Below are positions 8,277 through 17,637 of a stretch of DNA of 64,000 bases, piece by piece (position 1 is the first letter of the stretch; every line of letters starts with the position of its first letter). The stretch lies in assembly GCF_000426545.1 (NCBI RefSeq), contig NZ_AUFO01000024.1, positions 37,105 to 101,104 of the forward strand. The letters run 5' to 3'. This DNA is from Paenibacillus massiliensis subsp. panacisoli DSM 21345 (GTDB taxonomy: Bacteria > Bacillota > Bacilli > Paenibacillales > Paenibacillaceae). The notes beneath the pieces were generated by a model that had not been told where the DNA came from, ran no database searches, and saw nothing but the letters and a program-made list of their open reading frames with translations. A program made the position numbers and the translations under genes.

Positions 8277-8905
8277 ACTCCCTCTCCTCCCTCACCAATA
8301 TGGCCGTACCCGAGCTTGTCACGGGTGCGTTGCTCACGCTGCTGCTTTTCCACAGCCTTCCTTCCCAGCTCCTCTGCTCGCAAGGGATCAATAGCGAACA
8401 GTCCGTCCTCATCTCCGATGATCAGATCACCAGGACGTACCGCTACACCCCCCACGCTGACGCAGGTGTTCACCTCTCCCTCCAGCTCCAGCGAGCGAGT
8501 TGTCAATGCACTGATGCCACGCGAAAATACTGGAAAACCAAGCTGTCTCAGCGCTGCTGCATCCGAGACACATCCCGATACGACCGCTCCAGCTACTTGC
8601 TTGGCTATGGCTTTGTAGGCGCGGAATTCTCCCCAGCAGGCCCGATCCTCGTCGCCTGACATGTCGATGACGAGCACATCCCCGGGCTGAGCCATCTCCA
8701 GCGCCTCACGCAGCGCCGCAGAATCGAGGTGGGGTAACCGTACTGTAAGGGCTGAGCCAAGCAAGCGGATCGGATGAAATAATGGGCGTATCCCGCGAAT
8801 ATAACCGAAGTCAGTCAAATGTCCAATCGTAGAGGGCTGAATGGTGCGATATAGCTCCAGCAGCTCCGGTGCCAATGGCTTAGCATGAGGCTCAATACGC
8901 AACAT
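8273..8905 (-). CDS. RraA-like (class II aldolase/regulator fold) protein
   Basis: A 210-residue RraA-family protein, taking the ATG at 8905 with its GGAGGAGGTG ribosome site rather than a longer frame. RraA relatives include HMG aldolase/oxaloacetate decarboxylase and the RNase E regulator RraA. Visible blocks are PGDVLVIDMSG, WGEFRAYKAI, GFPVFSRG and PGDLIIGDEDG. The aldolase R-D pair in the DGxxRD block is replaced by SGCVSD (Ser114-Asp115), so the pyruvate-binding Arg is missing and normal aldolase activity is doubtful. It overlaps the NIS synthetase upstream by 14 bases and the monooxygenase by 4, in the position where staphyloferrin B clusters carry an HpcH-type citrate-forming aldolase. 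Confidence 0.85.
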   Translation of the reverse strand: MLRIEPHAKPLAPELLELYRTIQPSTIGHLTDFGYIRGIRPLFHPIRLLGSALTVRLPHLDSAALREALEMAQPGDVLVIDMSGDEDRACWGEFRAYKAIAKQVAGAVVSGCVSDAAALRQLGFPVFSRGISALTTRSLELEGEVNTCVSVGGVAVRPGDLIIGDEDGLFAIDPLRAEELGRKAVEKQQREQRTRDKLGYGHIGEGGEGV

Positions 8906-10895
8906 GTGGCACCTCCTCCTCTGCTTGGACAGCACACAGTGGATTCGGCATTTCGCCTTTGCCATATGGCATGCTGCCTGGTACCTTGGACGTCTGTGCC
9001 AGCAGCGGTCGGACGATCTGCTTCCATGGCCACTGCTTGGCTATAAACAGACTATTGGAGATGACACTCGCCTGTGGTTCAGGCAGTGCCGCTCGCTCCA
9101 TTGCCGTCTGCAGAGCCCGCTTAAGCTCTGACCACATTCGCTCCTCAGAGAGGCTGTAAGCGTTGGCTAAGCTATCCATGATGGAGAACAAATTCACCTG
9201 AATGCCGAGCATCTGGAAGAACGCAATAAGCTGCTGTGGCGAATCATGGTACAGCGAATTAGGCACGCCTGGACGCAGCAAATATTCGGGATCAGCCAGA
9301 CCCGCTTCCTGCAGCCATGGCACATGCACACGCAGCGCGTCATGATCACGCAGCAGGAGTCCTGATACCTTTCCGTCATGGAGGACCAGGACAGCATTTT
9401 GCCCGTGCGCCTCCGGTACGAGACCGAAGCGTAGCAGGCGCAAGGATAGCTCACCGAACGTCTCGGCAACTTCACGGAACAGCTCAAGTGCAGACTCCGC
9501 TGTATTTGGAAGTCCTCGTTCCTGCAGCCATTCGGCGAACAGCAATGCCTGACTGCTCTCCACAGCTAGAGCTGACATCGGGACAAGCCGCTTCCTGTCA
9601 TCACTCATTATTTCTTCTGGATAGGTGCGAACCAGAGCAGAGAGATGACGGGGATTGTCCGCGAACAGATCATCGTCCTCAGGCCTCAATGCCCACCAGC
9701 GCCCTTCCTCGCATAAATACAGCTGTGCGCTCAGGACCGGATCAAGCTCTCGGGCTTGTCGCAGCAAGCTCTCGGCACGTACGCCATTCATCATCTTGAT
9801 TGCGGATAGATAACGCAGGCCACCCAGTGAACGAATGCCCAGTGGCAGCTTCACATGCCGTGGTGATGCTTCCAGACTCATTAATGAGCGTACAGAAGAA
9901 GTAGCATAATAGGTGCCTGCCTCTATATCCAGCGGGACACATGCACCATTCTCCAGCTCTGGGTGCAGACGACTAGGCAGCATATGCTCCATCTGCCATG
10001 GATGCACAGGCAAGACTGCGTGCGTATCCTTCAGTCCACGGCGGGTTAACTCCTCCGTCAGCTTCTGCTGCTCTGCTACAGAGAGCAACAGTTCATGCGG
10101 CAGCACGCTCGCAGTATCCGCTCCACTCAGCAGACGATCCCGTTGCACGGCAATCCAGCGCAGCTTGATCGGCTCCGCCGCCTCCGCCGTAAAGCTCCCG
10201 CATTCCTCCTGACCCCAGCCGAGCTTCGCCTTTGCTACCGGATGAAATGGACGGTCCCGCCATGCGGCATAACGCTCCAGTGAGAGAAGAGCATGCTCTG
10301 GCGGTAGTGATAGCTGGTCCGAATAAGATTGACGACGCTCCAGCGACCACGAGATCTGCCTAACTGTCTGCTGCAGCATGTCGATGAAAACGGCAGTACC
10401 TTCAGGCTGTATTCCGGCTGCTTCCCCGTGACTGTCAGCGACTAAGCGCATAAGCTCTGACGGAGATAGAAGTCGGGCTCTTCCCTTAGAATTACTCCCT
10501 ACTACCACGGCTCCCGGGATACAACGCCAGCGCTGTACCACGGAGGGACGAAGGGCGAACAAGACCATCGTACTGTCTTTGGACGAACGCCAAAGGCCAA
10601 ACATCGTTTCAGATGTTTCTGGGTGCATGCTCTGTTCTGTCTCAGATCCTACAGTAGCTCCGTCGGCACTTGTTTCGTCTCCTGCTCTGGCACCTGCTCG
10701 CTCAGCAATGAGCGCTGCTTGGATCCGATGTAGCTCCCAGACGGAATCGAAGATTTCATCCGCTTCAGCGAGCGCATCGCAGGCTGCTGGTGTGAGCATG
10801 ATTAGCCCACTTAACAATTCTTCAGCCAGCAACGTGTTCAGCAGATCCTCCATGACACGTCGTAGTGCTTCCTCTTCAACCAACTTATTCGGCAT
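8892..10895 (-). CDS. NIS siderophore synthetase (IucA/IucC family), AcsA-like
   Basis: A 667-residue ATP-dependent synthetase that would join a carboxylic acid to an amine or alcohol through an acyl-adenylate. Family blocks: RPFHPVAK (215-222), PVHPWQ (296-301), TSSVRSL (332-338), KLPLGIR (348-354), EAHGQN (494-499) and LLLRDHDALR. The GQN/RDHD style resembles type B enzymes acting on 2-oxoglutarate (AcsA); this subtype call is from memory and tentative. The N-terminal third is longer and more variable than usual. The start has AAAGGAG seven bases upstream; it overlaps the upstream synthetase by 11 bases. Confidence 0.93.
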   Translation of the reverse strand: MPNKLVEEEALRRVMEDLLNTLLAEELLSGLIMLTPAACDALAEADEIFDSVWELHRIQAALIAERAGARAGDETSADGATVGSETEQSMHPETSETMFGLWRSSKDSTMVLFALRPSVVQRWRCIPGAVVVGSNSKGRARLLSPSELMRLVADSHGEAAGIQPEGTAVFIDMLQQTVRQISWSLERRQSYSDQLSLPPEHALLSLERYAAWRDRPFHPVAKAKLGWGQEECGSFTAEAAEPIKLRWIAVQRDRLLSGADTASVLPHELLLSVAEQQKLTEELTRRGLKDTHAVLPVHPWQMEHMLPSRLHPELENGACVPLDIEAGTYYATSSVRSLMSLEASPRHVKLPLGIRSLGGLRYLSAIKMMNGVRAESLLRQARELDPVLSAQLYLCEEGRWWALRPEDDDLFADNPRHLSALVRTYPEEIMSDDRKRLVPMSALAVESSQALLFAEWLQERGLPNTAESALELFREVAETFGELSLRLLRFGLVPEAHGQNAVLVLHDGKVSGLLLRDHDALRVHVPWLQEAGLADPEYLLRPGVPNSLYHDSPQQLIAFFQMLGIQVNLFSIMDSLANAYSLSEERMWSELKRALQTAMERAALPEPQASVISNSLFIAKQWPWKQIVRPLLAQTSKVPGSMPYGKGEMPNPLCAVQAEEEVPHVAY

Positions 10896-12717
10896 ATATC
10901 CCCACTCCTTTCACAGCACGAAATGCATGAAGTGGATTAGGTACCCACCTCGGATCGACCTGCGTATCAGGCCACAGACGGCGGCGGGCCAACTGCTCAA
11001 TACGAATGCTATCCGAGAACAGATCATATAGCTCGTACTGAGCTGCGAACTCAGGGTGGCTCTGCTGATATTGATGGATAATTCCGGCTACACGCTCCCA
11101 GAAGGACTCTTCTGCGATGCCATGACGCTCATGCAAGAAGAGGGCAAGGTCACCCAGACAGACGAAAAAGAATGCGCTGTGCAGAAAATCCCGAACAGCA
11201 TCCGGGTCATCCGTCTGCATATAGGAATGGCGATTCTGAGCCAAATGTGCTGCCGGCTCGGGATGCAGCTCTGGACAAAGCTGTGGCTGTGGCAGCAAGC
11301 GCCGGGAATACCGAACGCCATCATGAAAATCACGTAGCGCGATACGCACGGGTCGTCCGTCCCGATGCAGCAGGAGAATATTTTGCGCGTGTGACTCCAG
11401 CGCCACTCCATGCGCATACAGTAGATGAATAAGCGGTGTAACCGATGCCTCAAGTAGCTCGCCAAGCCATTGATCTGCCCCATATCGGGCTATCCACTCC
11501 CCTACAAGGTCTGCCTGCTCTCCTTCCGGGTGTGACAACGCGGCAAAAGGAAGCACCTGCTCGCCATCCCGCACAACAGCTCCCACACCGCGCCTCATAA
11601 TGGCGCCCAGCGCACCATAAGCCCGCTCACGCACCGAGGGCGACAGCTCCTGCGTATCAAAGGCTATACCGGCATACTCATCCAATAGCGCGAACTCCGG
11701 CTTGTTCGGTGTACGGTCCATCGCCACCAGATCATGCAGCCAATCCGACACCAAGGCAGCATTCAGCACCGTGTGCCGTGCCAGCATGCGGCGAGTCGAC
11801 GTATTAACAATACCGAGTGCCAGCTTCAGTGTTGCTTTGCTGCGATCGCTTGCATTTTCCAGACTGCGAATGGATTGTTGCGCCCGATAGTCATCCTCTG
11901 CATAACCTAATGGCAGTACGATACCTTCCGCTATTTCACGGTGCAGTGCAGGCACCACTACATGCTCCCATTGCCAAGGATGCACGGGCAGGAACAGGTA
12001 ATCTATTGGATCATAGCCGCTATGGAGAATCACGGCGCGAAAATCCGCCAGAACCCTCTCCCCAAGCTCCTCCTGCAGCCACTCCTCCTCATTCATGCCA
12101 CGACGTAGCGACAGCTGCGCATAGGAACGTGAGACAGCTACCCATACCGGCTTCAATAGCTCACCGAACTCCGGTCCGTATTGACGGTTGTCACTGGCAT
12201 CAAATCCAACACGGGATTTGAAGCAAGGATGGTACGGATGACCATCGAGCTCTCCCTCCGCATGATCACGCTGTCGCTGTGCCCCCTCTTCTACACGCCA
12301 GGCGCGGGATTCTGCGTCATGTAGCAACGTGCGTGACAGCTCCTCCTGCAAACGAAGCAGCAACTCCCCCTGCTGATATTGACCCAGTACTTCATCCACA
12401 AAAAGCGCAAGTCGTGCAGGAGATGACTCTCCGTCTGGCCCGATCCGTTCCAGCGATTCACGATCAAGACGAATCCTCTCAAAGCTGAGCTTACGGCGGC
12501 AGACACAACGGTAATGAACGACCTCTCCAGACGCTGAACGTCCAGCCAGCTCCACCATTCGGCTCTCGCCTGCCTGTGGCAGGCCTTCCTTAGGCAAAGC
12601 AATTTCCTCGTACAGCACAGCTTCAAGCAATTGTCCCAGCACGCGTCGCTCTGCCGCCTCGTAGTGCTGAGAGCGAATCGCTAGGCTGCGCGGGTCGATT
12701 TCTTTCCATGGTTTCAT
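10885..12717 (-). CDS. NIS siderophore synthetase (IucA/IucC family), AcsC-like
   Basis: A 610-residue synthetase if the ATG at 12717 is used, which has a GAGGTG ribosome site; a GTG at 12729 is the alternative. Blocks in the longer numbering: GHPYHPCFK (163-171), PVHPWQWE (248-255), QQSIRSL (284-290), LALGIVNTS (303-311), ESHAQN (445-450) and RIALRDFHDG. The overall pattern resembles type C enzymes that act on a citryl monoamide or monoester (AcsC, AlcC); the subtype is tentative. A 229-base repeat-rich gap separates it from the exporter gene, leaving room for an internal promoter. Confidence 0.93.
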   Translation of the reverse strand: MKPWKEIDPRSLAIRSQHYEAAERRVLGQLLEAVLYEEIALPKEGLPQAGESRMVELAGRSASGEVVHYRCVCRRKLSFERIRLDRESLERIGPDGESSPARLALFVDEVLGQYQQGELLLRLQEELSRTLLHDAESRAWRVEEGAQRQRDHAEGELDGHPYHPCFKSRVGFDASDNRQYGPEFGELLKPVWVAVSRSYAQLSLRRGMNEEEWLQEELGERVLADFRAVILHSGYDPIDYLFLPVHPWQWEHVVVPALHREIAEGIVLPLGYAEDDYRAQQSIRSLENASDRSKATLKLALGIVNTSTRRMLARHTVLNAALVSDWLHDLVAMDRTPNKPEFALLDEYAGIAFDTQELSPSVRERAYGALGAIMRRGVGAVVRDGEQVLPFAALSHPEGEQADLVGEWIARYGADQWLGELLEASVTPLIHLLYAHGVALESHAQNILLLHRDGRPVRIALRDFHDGVRYSRRLLPQPQLCPELHPEPAAHLAQNRHSYMQTDDPDAVRDFLHSAFFFVCLGDLALFLHERHGIAEESFWERVAGIIHQYQQSHPEFAAQYELYDLFSDSIRIEQLARRRLWPDTQVDPRWVPNPLHAFRAVKGVGIYAE

Positions 12718-12729
12718 GTGTTTCTTCAC

Positions 12730-12958
12730 CTCGCATAATTTCGTTTATTCGTTGTTTTGCGAATTATACAAACAATTACTCATACCTTAAACTATCACTT
12801 ACATCTAAACTATCACTCACATCTTAAGCTATACTCATACCTTACTATCACTTATATCTTGGACCAGGTCGATGTATTGACCACCACTGGATTGCCAGCC
12901 GTGAGACACACCCGGGAGGACATCCAGCAAGATAACGCCTCACCGTCGATAGTGCTGT
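12730..12958. repeat. Degenerate short repeats between synthetase and exporter genes
   Basis: CTATCACTTACATCT-type words recur about four times (12776-12860), followed by about 100 bases of ordinary sequence. No gene is seen. It may hold a secondary promoter for the downstream synthetases, but no convincing -35/-10 pair was found. Confidence 0.4.
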
Positions 12959-14221
12959 CTATAGCTCCCGTTTTTCCGATTGGATCATGCTTGTATCCGA
13001 TGCAGCTTCACCCGACAGGGAATCTGTATTCGTGACCCCCTCCCGCCGCTCTGCTGTCCACATCCAGACGAAGTTGGCCGCAAGCAGCACCGCCGAGCCT
13101 ACAAATATATAACGCAAGCCAAAAGCCGCAGCCATCCAGCCCAATCCGATCGAGCCAAGCAGACCTCCTGCCATTTGCGCGCAGTTAAGATAGCTGAAGG
13201 AACGGCTCTCCATCCCAGACGGAGCATAACGTCTTACAAGCACATTCAGTGACGGGCCAAGTCCACCAAGACAGGCGCCACTGAAAAAACGAAGAGCAAT
13301 CAGCTGCCACAGCTGCTGTGCAAAAGCCTGAGGAACCATGAGCACGACGGCGCCGAACAGCGCTCCATTCAACACTCGCCGCTGTCCATAATGATCGCCG
13401 AGTCTGCCCAGTTGTGGTGCCGATAGCATATTGGCTACACCCATTGCGGCTGCAGTAAAGCCTGCGAGCAATGCGATATTATCGCTGCCAGGCGCCAGCA
13501 TTTGTACATACAATGGAATGAACGGCAAGGTACCTACCATAGCCGCCCGCTGCAAGAAGGCCGAGACTAGCAATGTGGGCATGGCCCGACGGGACATGAT
13601 TTCCTCAAAATCCCCTCGCAATCCCGTCGTCTGCATCTGGCTCGTTGTCTCCTCCCGCTGCTCATGTACACCGAACAGAACGACCAGCGAAGCGGCGAAT
13701 ATTCCTATCCCGATGTATAGAAATACAGGTGCGAAGCCGAATTGATCCGCCAGTGCTCCTCCCAATAGCGGACCACATATCGTGCCGCCAACCGAACTGG
13801 AGTGCAGGACGCCAAGCGCATAGCCGCTTCTTTCCTTCGGGGCATTCTTCGCGATCAGCGCTACTGCAGCCGGACTGAATCCAGAGAGCATACCATTTAC
13901 CAAACGCAACAGGAAGAGCTCCAGCGGACCGCTCACCACGCTCATCAGCGTGATCGTCAGCGCCATGCCAAAGCCGGAGCGCAGCAGCATCGGCTTGCGT
14001 CCATAGCGGTCAGCCAGTCTTCCCCAGAAGGGACCAAGGACAAAGGCACTGAGCAGATTCGCACCGTAGATCGCGCCCGACCAGAGCATCACTTCTGATT
14101 GTCCATGCACGCCCAGCTCCTGCAGATACAGGGGCAGAAACGGTGTCACACAACTGACGGAGGCCATAGCTAGGAACTGACCGATGCACAGGATGTATAG
14201 ACTACGCTTCCAAGCTTCCAT
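12959..14221 (-). CDS. MFS transporter, probable siderophore exporter
   Basis: A 12-helix major facilitator protein of 420 residues from the ATG at 14221 (AAAGGAAG ten bases upstream; an ATG at 14251 would add ten residues). The MFS motif A appears as GRLADRYGRKPML after helix 2, and again as GRLGDHYGQRR in the second half, the normal duplicated layout. It sits between NIS synthetase genes, as the exporters YhcA, SbnD and PvsC do in achromobactin, staphyloferrin B and vibrioferrin clusters, so export of the finished siderophore is the likely role. Confidence 0.9.
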   Translation of the reverse strand: MEAWKRSLYILCIGQFLAMASVSCVTPFLPLYLQELGVHGQSEVMLWSGAIYGANLLSAFVLGPFWGRLADRYGRKPMLLRSGFGMALTITLMSVVSGPLELFLLRLVNGMLSGFSPAAVALIAKNAPKERSGYALGVLHSSSVGGTICGPLLGGALADQFGFAPVFLYIGIGIFAASLVVLFGVHEQREETTSQMQTTGLRGDFEEIMSRRAMPTLLVSAFLQRAAMVGTLPFIPLYVQMLAPGSDNIALLAGFTAAAMGVANMLSAPQLGRLGDHYGQRRVLNGALFGAVVLMVPQAFAQQLWQLIALRFFSGACLGGLGPSLNVLVRRYAPSGMESRSFSYLNCAQMAGGLLGSIGLGWMAAAFGLRYIFVGSAVLLAANFVWMWTAERREGVTNTDSLSGEAASDTSMIQSEKREL

Positions 14222-14292
14222 CTTGGCCCGTCTTCCTTTCATAGCATTCATTGTTGGTGTGGAACATGCCGTGACGTCTGAAGCCTATCCAT

Positions 14293-16128
14293 TCAGCTCC
14301 CACAGTCTCGTTGCTCACCTAAAATGCTGTTACCACGCGAACCCCTTTCGGATGAAAGACAGCTCTCTCGTATTGGATTCGGAATTCCCAAATACGACGG
14401 TGTATCTCCCTTATCTGCCAGGCAACTGGAAAAGTTGGCCTTTGCCGGCAACGTATCTGTATTCAGTAGCTCTTCCACATACGGACGCAGCCGCACACTC
14501 GCACGCTCCCGCTCCTCTAGCAGCAGACTACGCACGACAGCCCAGCCTTCACCCTCTGGCCGCTCCTGCCAAAGAGCGAGAGCATGAATTAGCGAACCGA
14601 GGTGATTGACAAAAAAGTAGTATTTGGTACGATGCCAAGCCTCTGCCGGGGCGTATAACAGTGGGCTATCCTCCGCAATAGAGCCACCAATCCATTCCAG
14701 CTTGCGGGCGAGCTCATGATCTACGCTCATCCCTTCCAGATCGCGGATGTAAAAGCAGCTAGGCCAGCCGTCCTTCAGCGACAACAGCGAATTCTGTGCA
14801 TGCGCCTCAAAGCTGATGCCGAAGCGATCCCAGACACGCAGCAACGGCAGCATAGACAACCGCAGATAGCATTCCAGCCATGCCTTCATATCGGGTATGG
14901 GCAGATTCCCCCCATTTCGCGCACGATCTGATATGGCCTGGGCCAGCTTGGGTGTATGCTCACCCGGCCAGCTCTCCAGCGCCGAAGCCAGCACGAACGT
15001 GGACGTTCGATCCACCTCCATCGGTCGGATGAGTACAGTGAAGGCCGGATCAGGCTGATCCTGACCTGGCGCTACAAGGCCGATGAACCCCGTCTCTGGA
15101 AGTAAGCCAGGCAGCTCCTGGACCAGCTCATGCCCCAAAAACGCAGTCAAGGATGCTGCATCCATGGTACGAGACGTCTGCTCTGGCGTATTGACACGAA
15201 TCAGATTCGTAATGCGCACCTCCAGCGGAAGCTTCCAGCCGTTCCGACTAGAAGGCTCCCAGACGGTTCGTACGGATGAGGTAGGGTATACCCTCGGGCC
15301 TAATGGCCCCAGTGGAATGAGCTCTTCACGCTGTATCAATTCCCTCACCCAAGGGCGCTCCAGCATGCGGTATGCCTGCCACGGGTGCATGGGCAAGGGC
15401 TTGTACAGCGTGTCTGCCTCGCTACTCAGACGCTCCGACAATGCCTGCCGGAACTGCACATATACCTCCGCTGGAAAGGCGCGGCTTTCTTCTCCCTGCA
15501 GCCACTGCTCCTGCAGTCTGGAAGCATGAACCGCGAAATAATAAAGGACAAAGTTCGCACCGCGCTCCGGGCTGTAGCGATCCTGCTCAGATTCGCTCAT
15601 GCCTTCGGCGCTTTTGGGATATGGATGGAACGGGTGGCCTGCAAATACACTTTGCTCTGAGGCAATGTAATCCAGCCTGTTCGGATTCTTGTCATCCGCC
15701 CCGGCCTCCACCCACTGTTCCAAATGCCCCCGCAGTTGAGAGACGCTACGGTGTATGCGTTCCAACACCGCTGTCGTGTTCAGACTAGCCTCCGAGTCGA
15801 AGCGGAGTGCCAGCTCCGTGACCAGCGTCTCGGCCAACTCTTCGAAGCTGAGCTGCCCAGTATAGCCGCCACGTTCCAATAACCAGCCTTCCTCGAACAG
15901 GTGCTGTCCGGTCAGTGAGGCATAACGGATCGTGACGCGCAATTTTGCGCCATTCGCCAGCAGCAAGCTTAGTGATACGGCTGAGCCCTGCTGTGCCGCA
16001 GCTTCAAGCTCGGCGACTGACTCTATCGCGTCTTCGTTTTCCCGCAGGAAAGCATTAAGCAGCGAACGAGCGGTCATACTCTCGGCCATCCCCTGTGCCG
16101 TCGTCACTGTCATCCGTTCTGTCAGCAT
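14293..16128 (-). CDS. NIS siderophore synthetase (IucA/IucC family), AcsD-like
   Basis: A 611-residue synthetase, first of the three in the operon. Blocks: GHPFHPYPK (164-172), MHPWQ (247-251), TSSVRT (283-288), KLPLEVRITN (299-308), EAHAQN (441-446) and FYIRDLEGMS. The SSVRT/ITN/RDLEG style resembles type A enzymes such as AcsD, which start assembly by coupling citrate to an amino or hydroxy substrate. Its ATG overlaps the aminotransferase stop by 7 bases. The C-terminus after IPNPI adds about 25 Ser/Gly/Arg-rich residues. Family is certain, substrate inferred. Confidence 0.93.
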   Translation of the reverse strand: MLTERMTVTTAQGMAESMTARSLLNAFLRENEDAIESVAELEAAAQQGSAVSLSLLLANGAKLRVTIRYASLTGQHLFEEGWLLERGGYTGQLSFEELAETLVTELALRFDSEASLNTTAVLERIHRSVSQLRGHLEQWVEAGADDKNPNRLDYIASEQSVFAGHPFHPYPKSAEGMSESEQDRYSPERGANFVLYYFAVHASRLQEQWLQGEESRAFPAEVYVQFRQALSERLSSEADTLYKPLPMHPWQAYRMLERPWVRELIQREELIPLGPLGPRVYPTSSVRTVWEPSSRNGWKLPLEVRITNLIRVNTPEQTSRTMDAASLTAFLGHELVQELPGLLPETGFIGLVAPGQDQPDPAFTVLIRPMEVDRTSTFVLASALESWPGEHTPKLAQAISDRARNGGNLPIPDMKAWLECYLRLSMLPLLRVWDRFGISFEAHAQNSLLSLKDGWPSCFYIRDLEGMSVDHELARKLEWIGGSIAEDSPLLYAPAEAWHRTKYYFFVNHLGSLIHALALWQERPEGEGWAVVRSLLLEERERASVRLRPYVEELLNTDTLPAKANFSSCLADKGDTPSYLGIPNPIRESCLSSERGSRGNSILGEQRDCGS

Positions 16129-17492
16129 GACAGAGCCTTGCGGGCTGCCCGCACCGATTCGCAGAACCGATCAGCGATATCGTCCAGTTGCTCCTCCGTC
16201 ACGATGAGCGGTGGAAGGAACCGCATAACCGCAGAGTGTCGACCTCCGACCTCCAAAATAAGTCCACGTCTCAGGCATTCCTGCTGGATTTGCGCTGCTA
16301 ACCGCGAAGCTGCAGGTATATGGCCCAGATGATCCGGCTTACCATGCTCATCGACGATCTCTACCCCGATCATCAAGCCTAGCCCGCGTACATCCCCGAT
16401 GCAAGGCTCCTGCTCCGCCAGCTGGCGTAGTCTTCCTTGCAGGCGCTCGCCCAGTTGACGAGCCCGCTCAGGCAGCTCTTGCTCTTTGATATAGCGAAGT
16501 GCTGCGAGCCCGGCTGCCATGGCTAGCTGATTGCCACGGAAAGTACCAATATGCGCACCTGGCCGCCACACATCGTAGCGTTCATGATAGACGACAACGG
16601 AGAGTGGCAGACTGCCTCCAATCGCTTTTGACAGCACGATGGCATCTGGCTCAATCCCGGCATGCTCAAAGGCGAATAGCTTTCCGGTACGTCCAAATCC
16701 TGTCTGAACCTCATCCACAATGAGGGGAATTTGTTGCTCTTGGGTAATACGCCGGAGCCCATTCAGCCATTCAGCTGGAGCTGGTATCGAGCCTCCTTCG
16801 CCCTGAACAGGCTCAACAATCATCGCCGCTGGCTTCACGATCCCGCTCTCTGGATCACGCAGTACATTCTCGATATAACGGAGACCCAGTCGCTGTGTCT
16901 CATCGCCTCCAACACCAAAAGGACAACGATAAGCATACGGATACGGCAGGAAATGAACATCTGGCATCTGGCCTGATATTTGCTCCTTCTGCCCCAGCGT
17001 ACCGCTGATGCTCATCGTCGCATGGGTCGAGCCATGATAGCCTCCATGGAACGCCAGCACGCTTCGTCTGCCAGTCGCCGTCTTCATCAGCTTGATTGAG
17101 GCCTCGACGGCATCGCCGCCGGTTGGGCCACAGAACTGAATACGGGCATGACGGGCAAAGGACGGAGGCAAGCTCGCGAATAACTCGTCAATAAAGCTCT
17201 CCTTAAGCGGAGTTGTAAGATCAAGCGTATGCAGAGGAATTTTCTGATCGAACACATTCCTCATCGCTTCAATCACCACGGGATGATTATGCCCAAGCGC
17301 CAAGGTTCCTGCGCCGGCTAAGCAGTCGTAATAGACCTTACCGTCCATATCCTTGATATGGACTCCCTCCGCTTCGGCAATCACGATCGGAAGGCGTCTA
17401 GGGTAGGAGCGGGCCGAAGATTCACGCTCCTGCTGGCTTTGTAGATAACGGCTGTTGGCAGATGCTTCTGTTGCCGCTGTAGCTGGATGCAT
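16122..17492 (-). CDS. Class III PLP aminotransferase, diaminobutyrate-2-oxoglutarate type
   Basis: A 456-residue PLP enzyme of the ornithine/diaminobutyrate aminotransferase group. LVDEVQTGFGRTG holds the pyridine-contacting Asp260, and SKAIGG holds the Schiff-base Lys289. It begins YLQSQQERESSARSYPR, as in RhbA/EctB-type enzymes that make 2,4-diaminobutyrate from aspartate semialdehyde and glutamate. As first gene of the operon, behind the best Fur box in the window, it probably supplies the diamine building block, matching AcsF of achromobactin clusters. The partner diaminobutyrate decarboxylase often seen with such enzymes is absent. Confidence 0.92.
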   Translation of the reverse strand: MHPATAATEASANSRYLQSQQERESSARSYPRRLPIVIAEAEGVHIKDMDGKVYYDCLAGAGTLALGHNHPVVIEAMRNVFDQKIPLHTLDLTTPLKESFIDELFASLPPSFARHARIQFCGPTGGDAVEASIKLMKTATGRRSVLAFHGGYHGSTHATMSISGTLGQKEQISGQMPDVHFLPYPYAYRCPFGVGGDETQRLGLRYIENVLRDPESGIVKPAAMIVEPVQGEGGSIPAPAEWLNGLRRITQEQQIPLIVDEVQTGFGRTGKLFAFEHAGIEPDAIVLSKAIGGSLPLSVVVYHERYDVWRPGAHIGTFRGNQLAMAAGLAALRYIKEQELPERARQLGERLQGRLRQLAEQEPCIGDVRGLGLMIGVEIVDEHGKPDHLGHIPAASRLAAQIQQECLRRGLILEVGGRHSAVMRFLPPLIVTEEQLDDIADRFCESVRAARKALSC

Positions 17493-17528
17493 ACGGGTTC
17501 ACTCCTTGGATACGATTTATGATCTACC

Positions 17529-17547
17529 GCTAATGATAATCATTATC
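17529..17547 (-). promoter_or_regulatory. Fur box upstream of the siderophore biosynthesis operon
   Basis: GCTAATGATAATCATTATC matches the 19-bp Fur consensus at 18 positions. It lies about 37 bases upstream of the aminotransferase start, so Fe-Fur would be expected to shut off the whole seven-gene operon. Confidence 0.9.
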
Positions 17548-17637
17548 AGTAGGTTGCCTAAATCATACCATTTATGGAGTGGAACTGAATATTATCCAGC
17601 AGGATTATATTCATACTCTTATCGTGTTAATTTGGGG

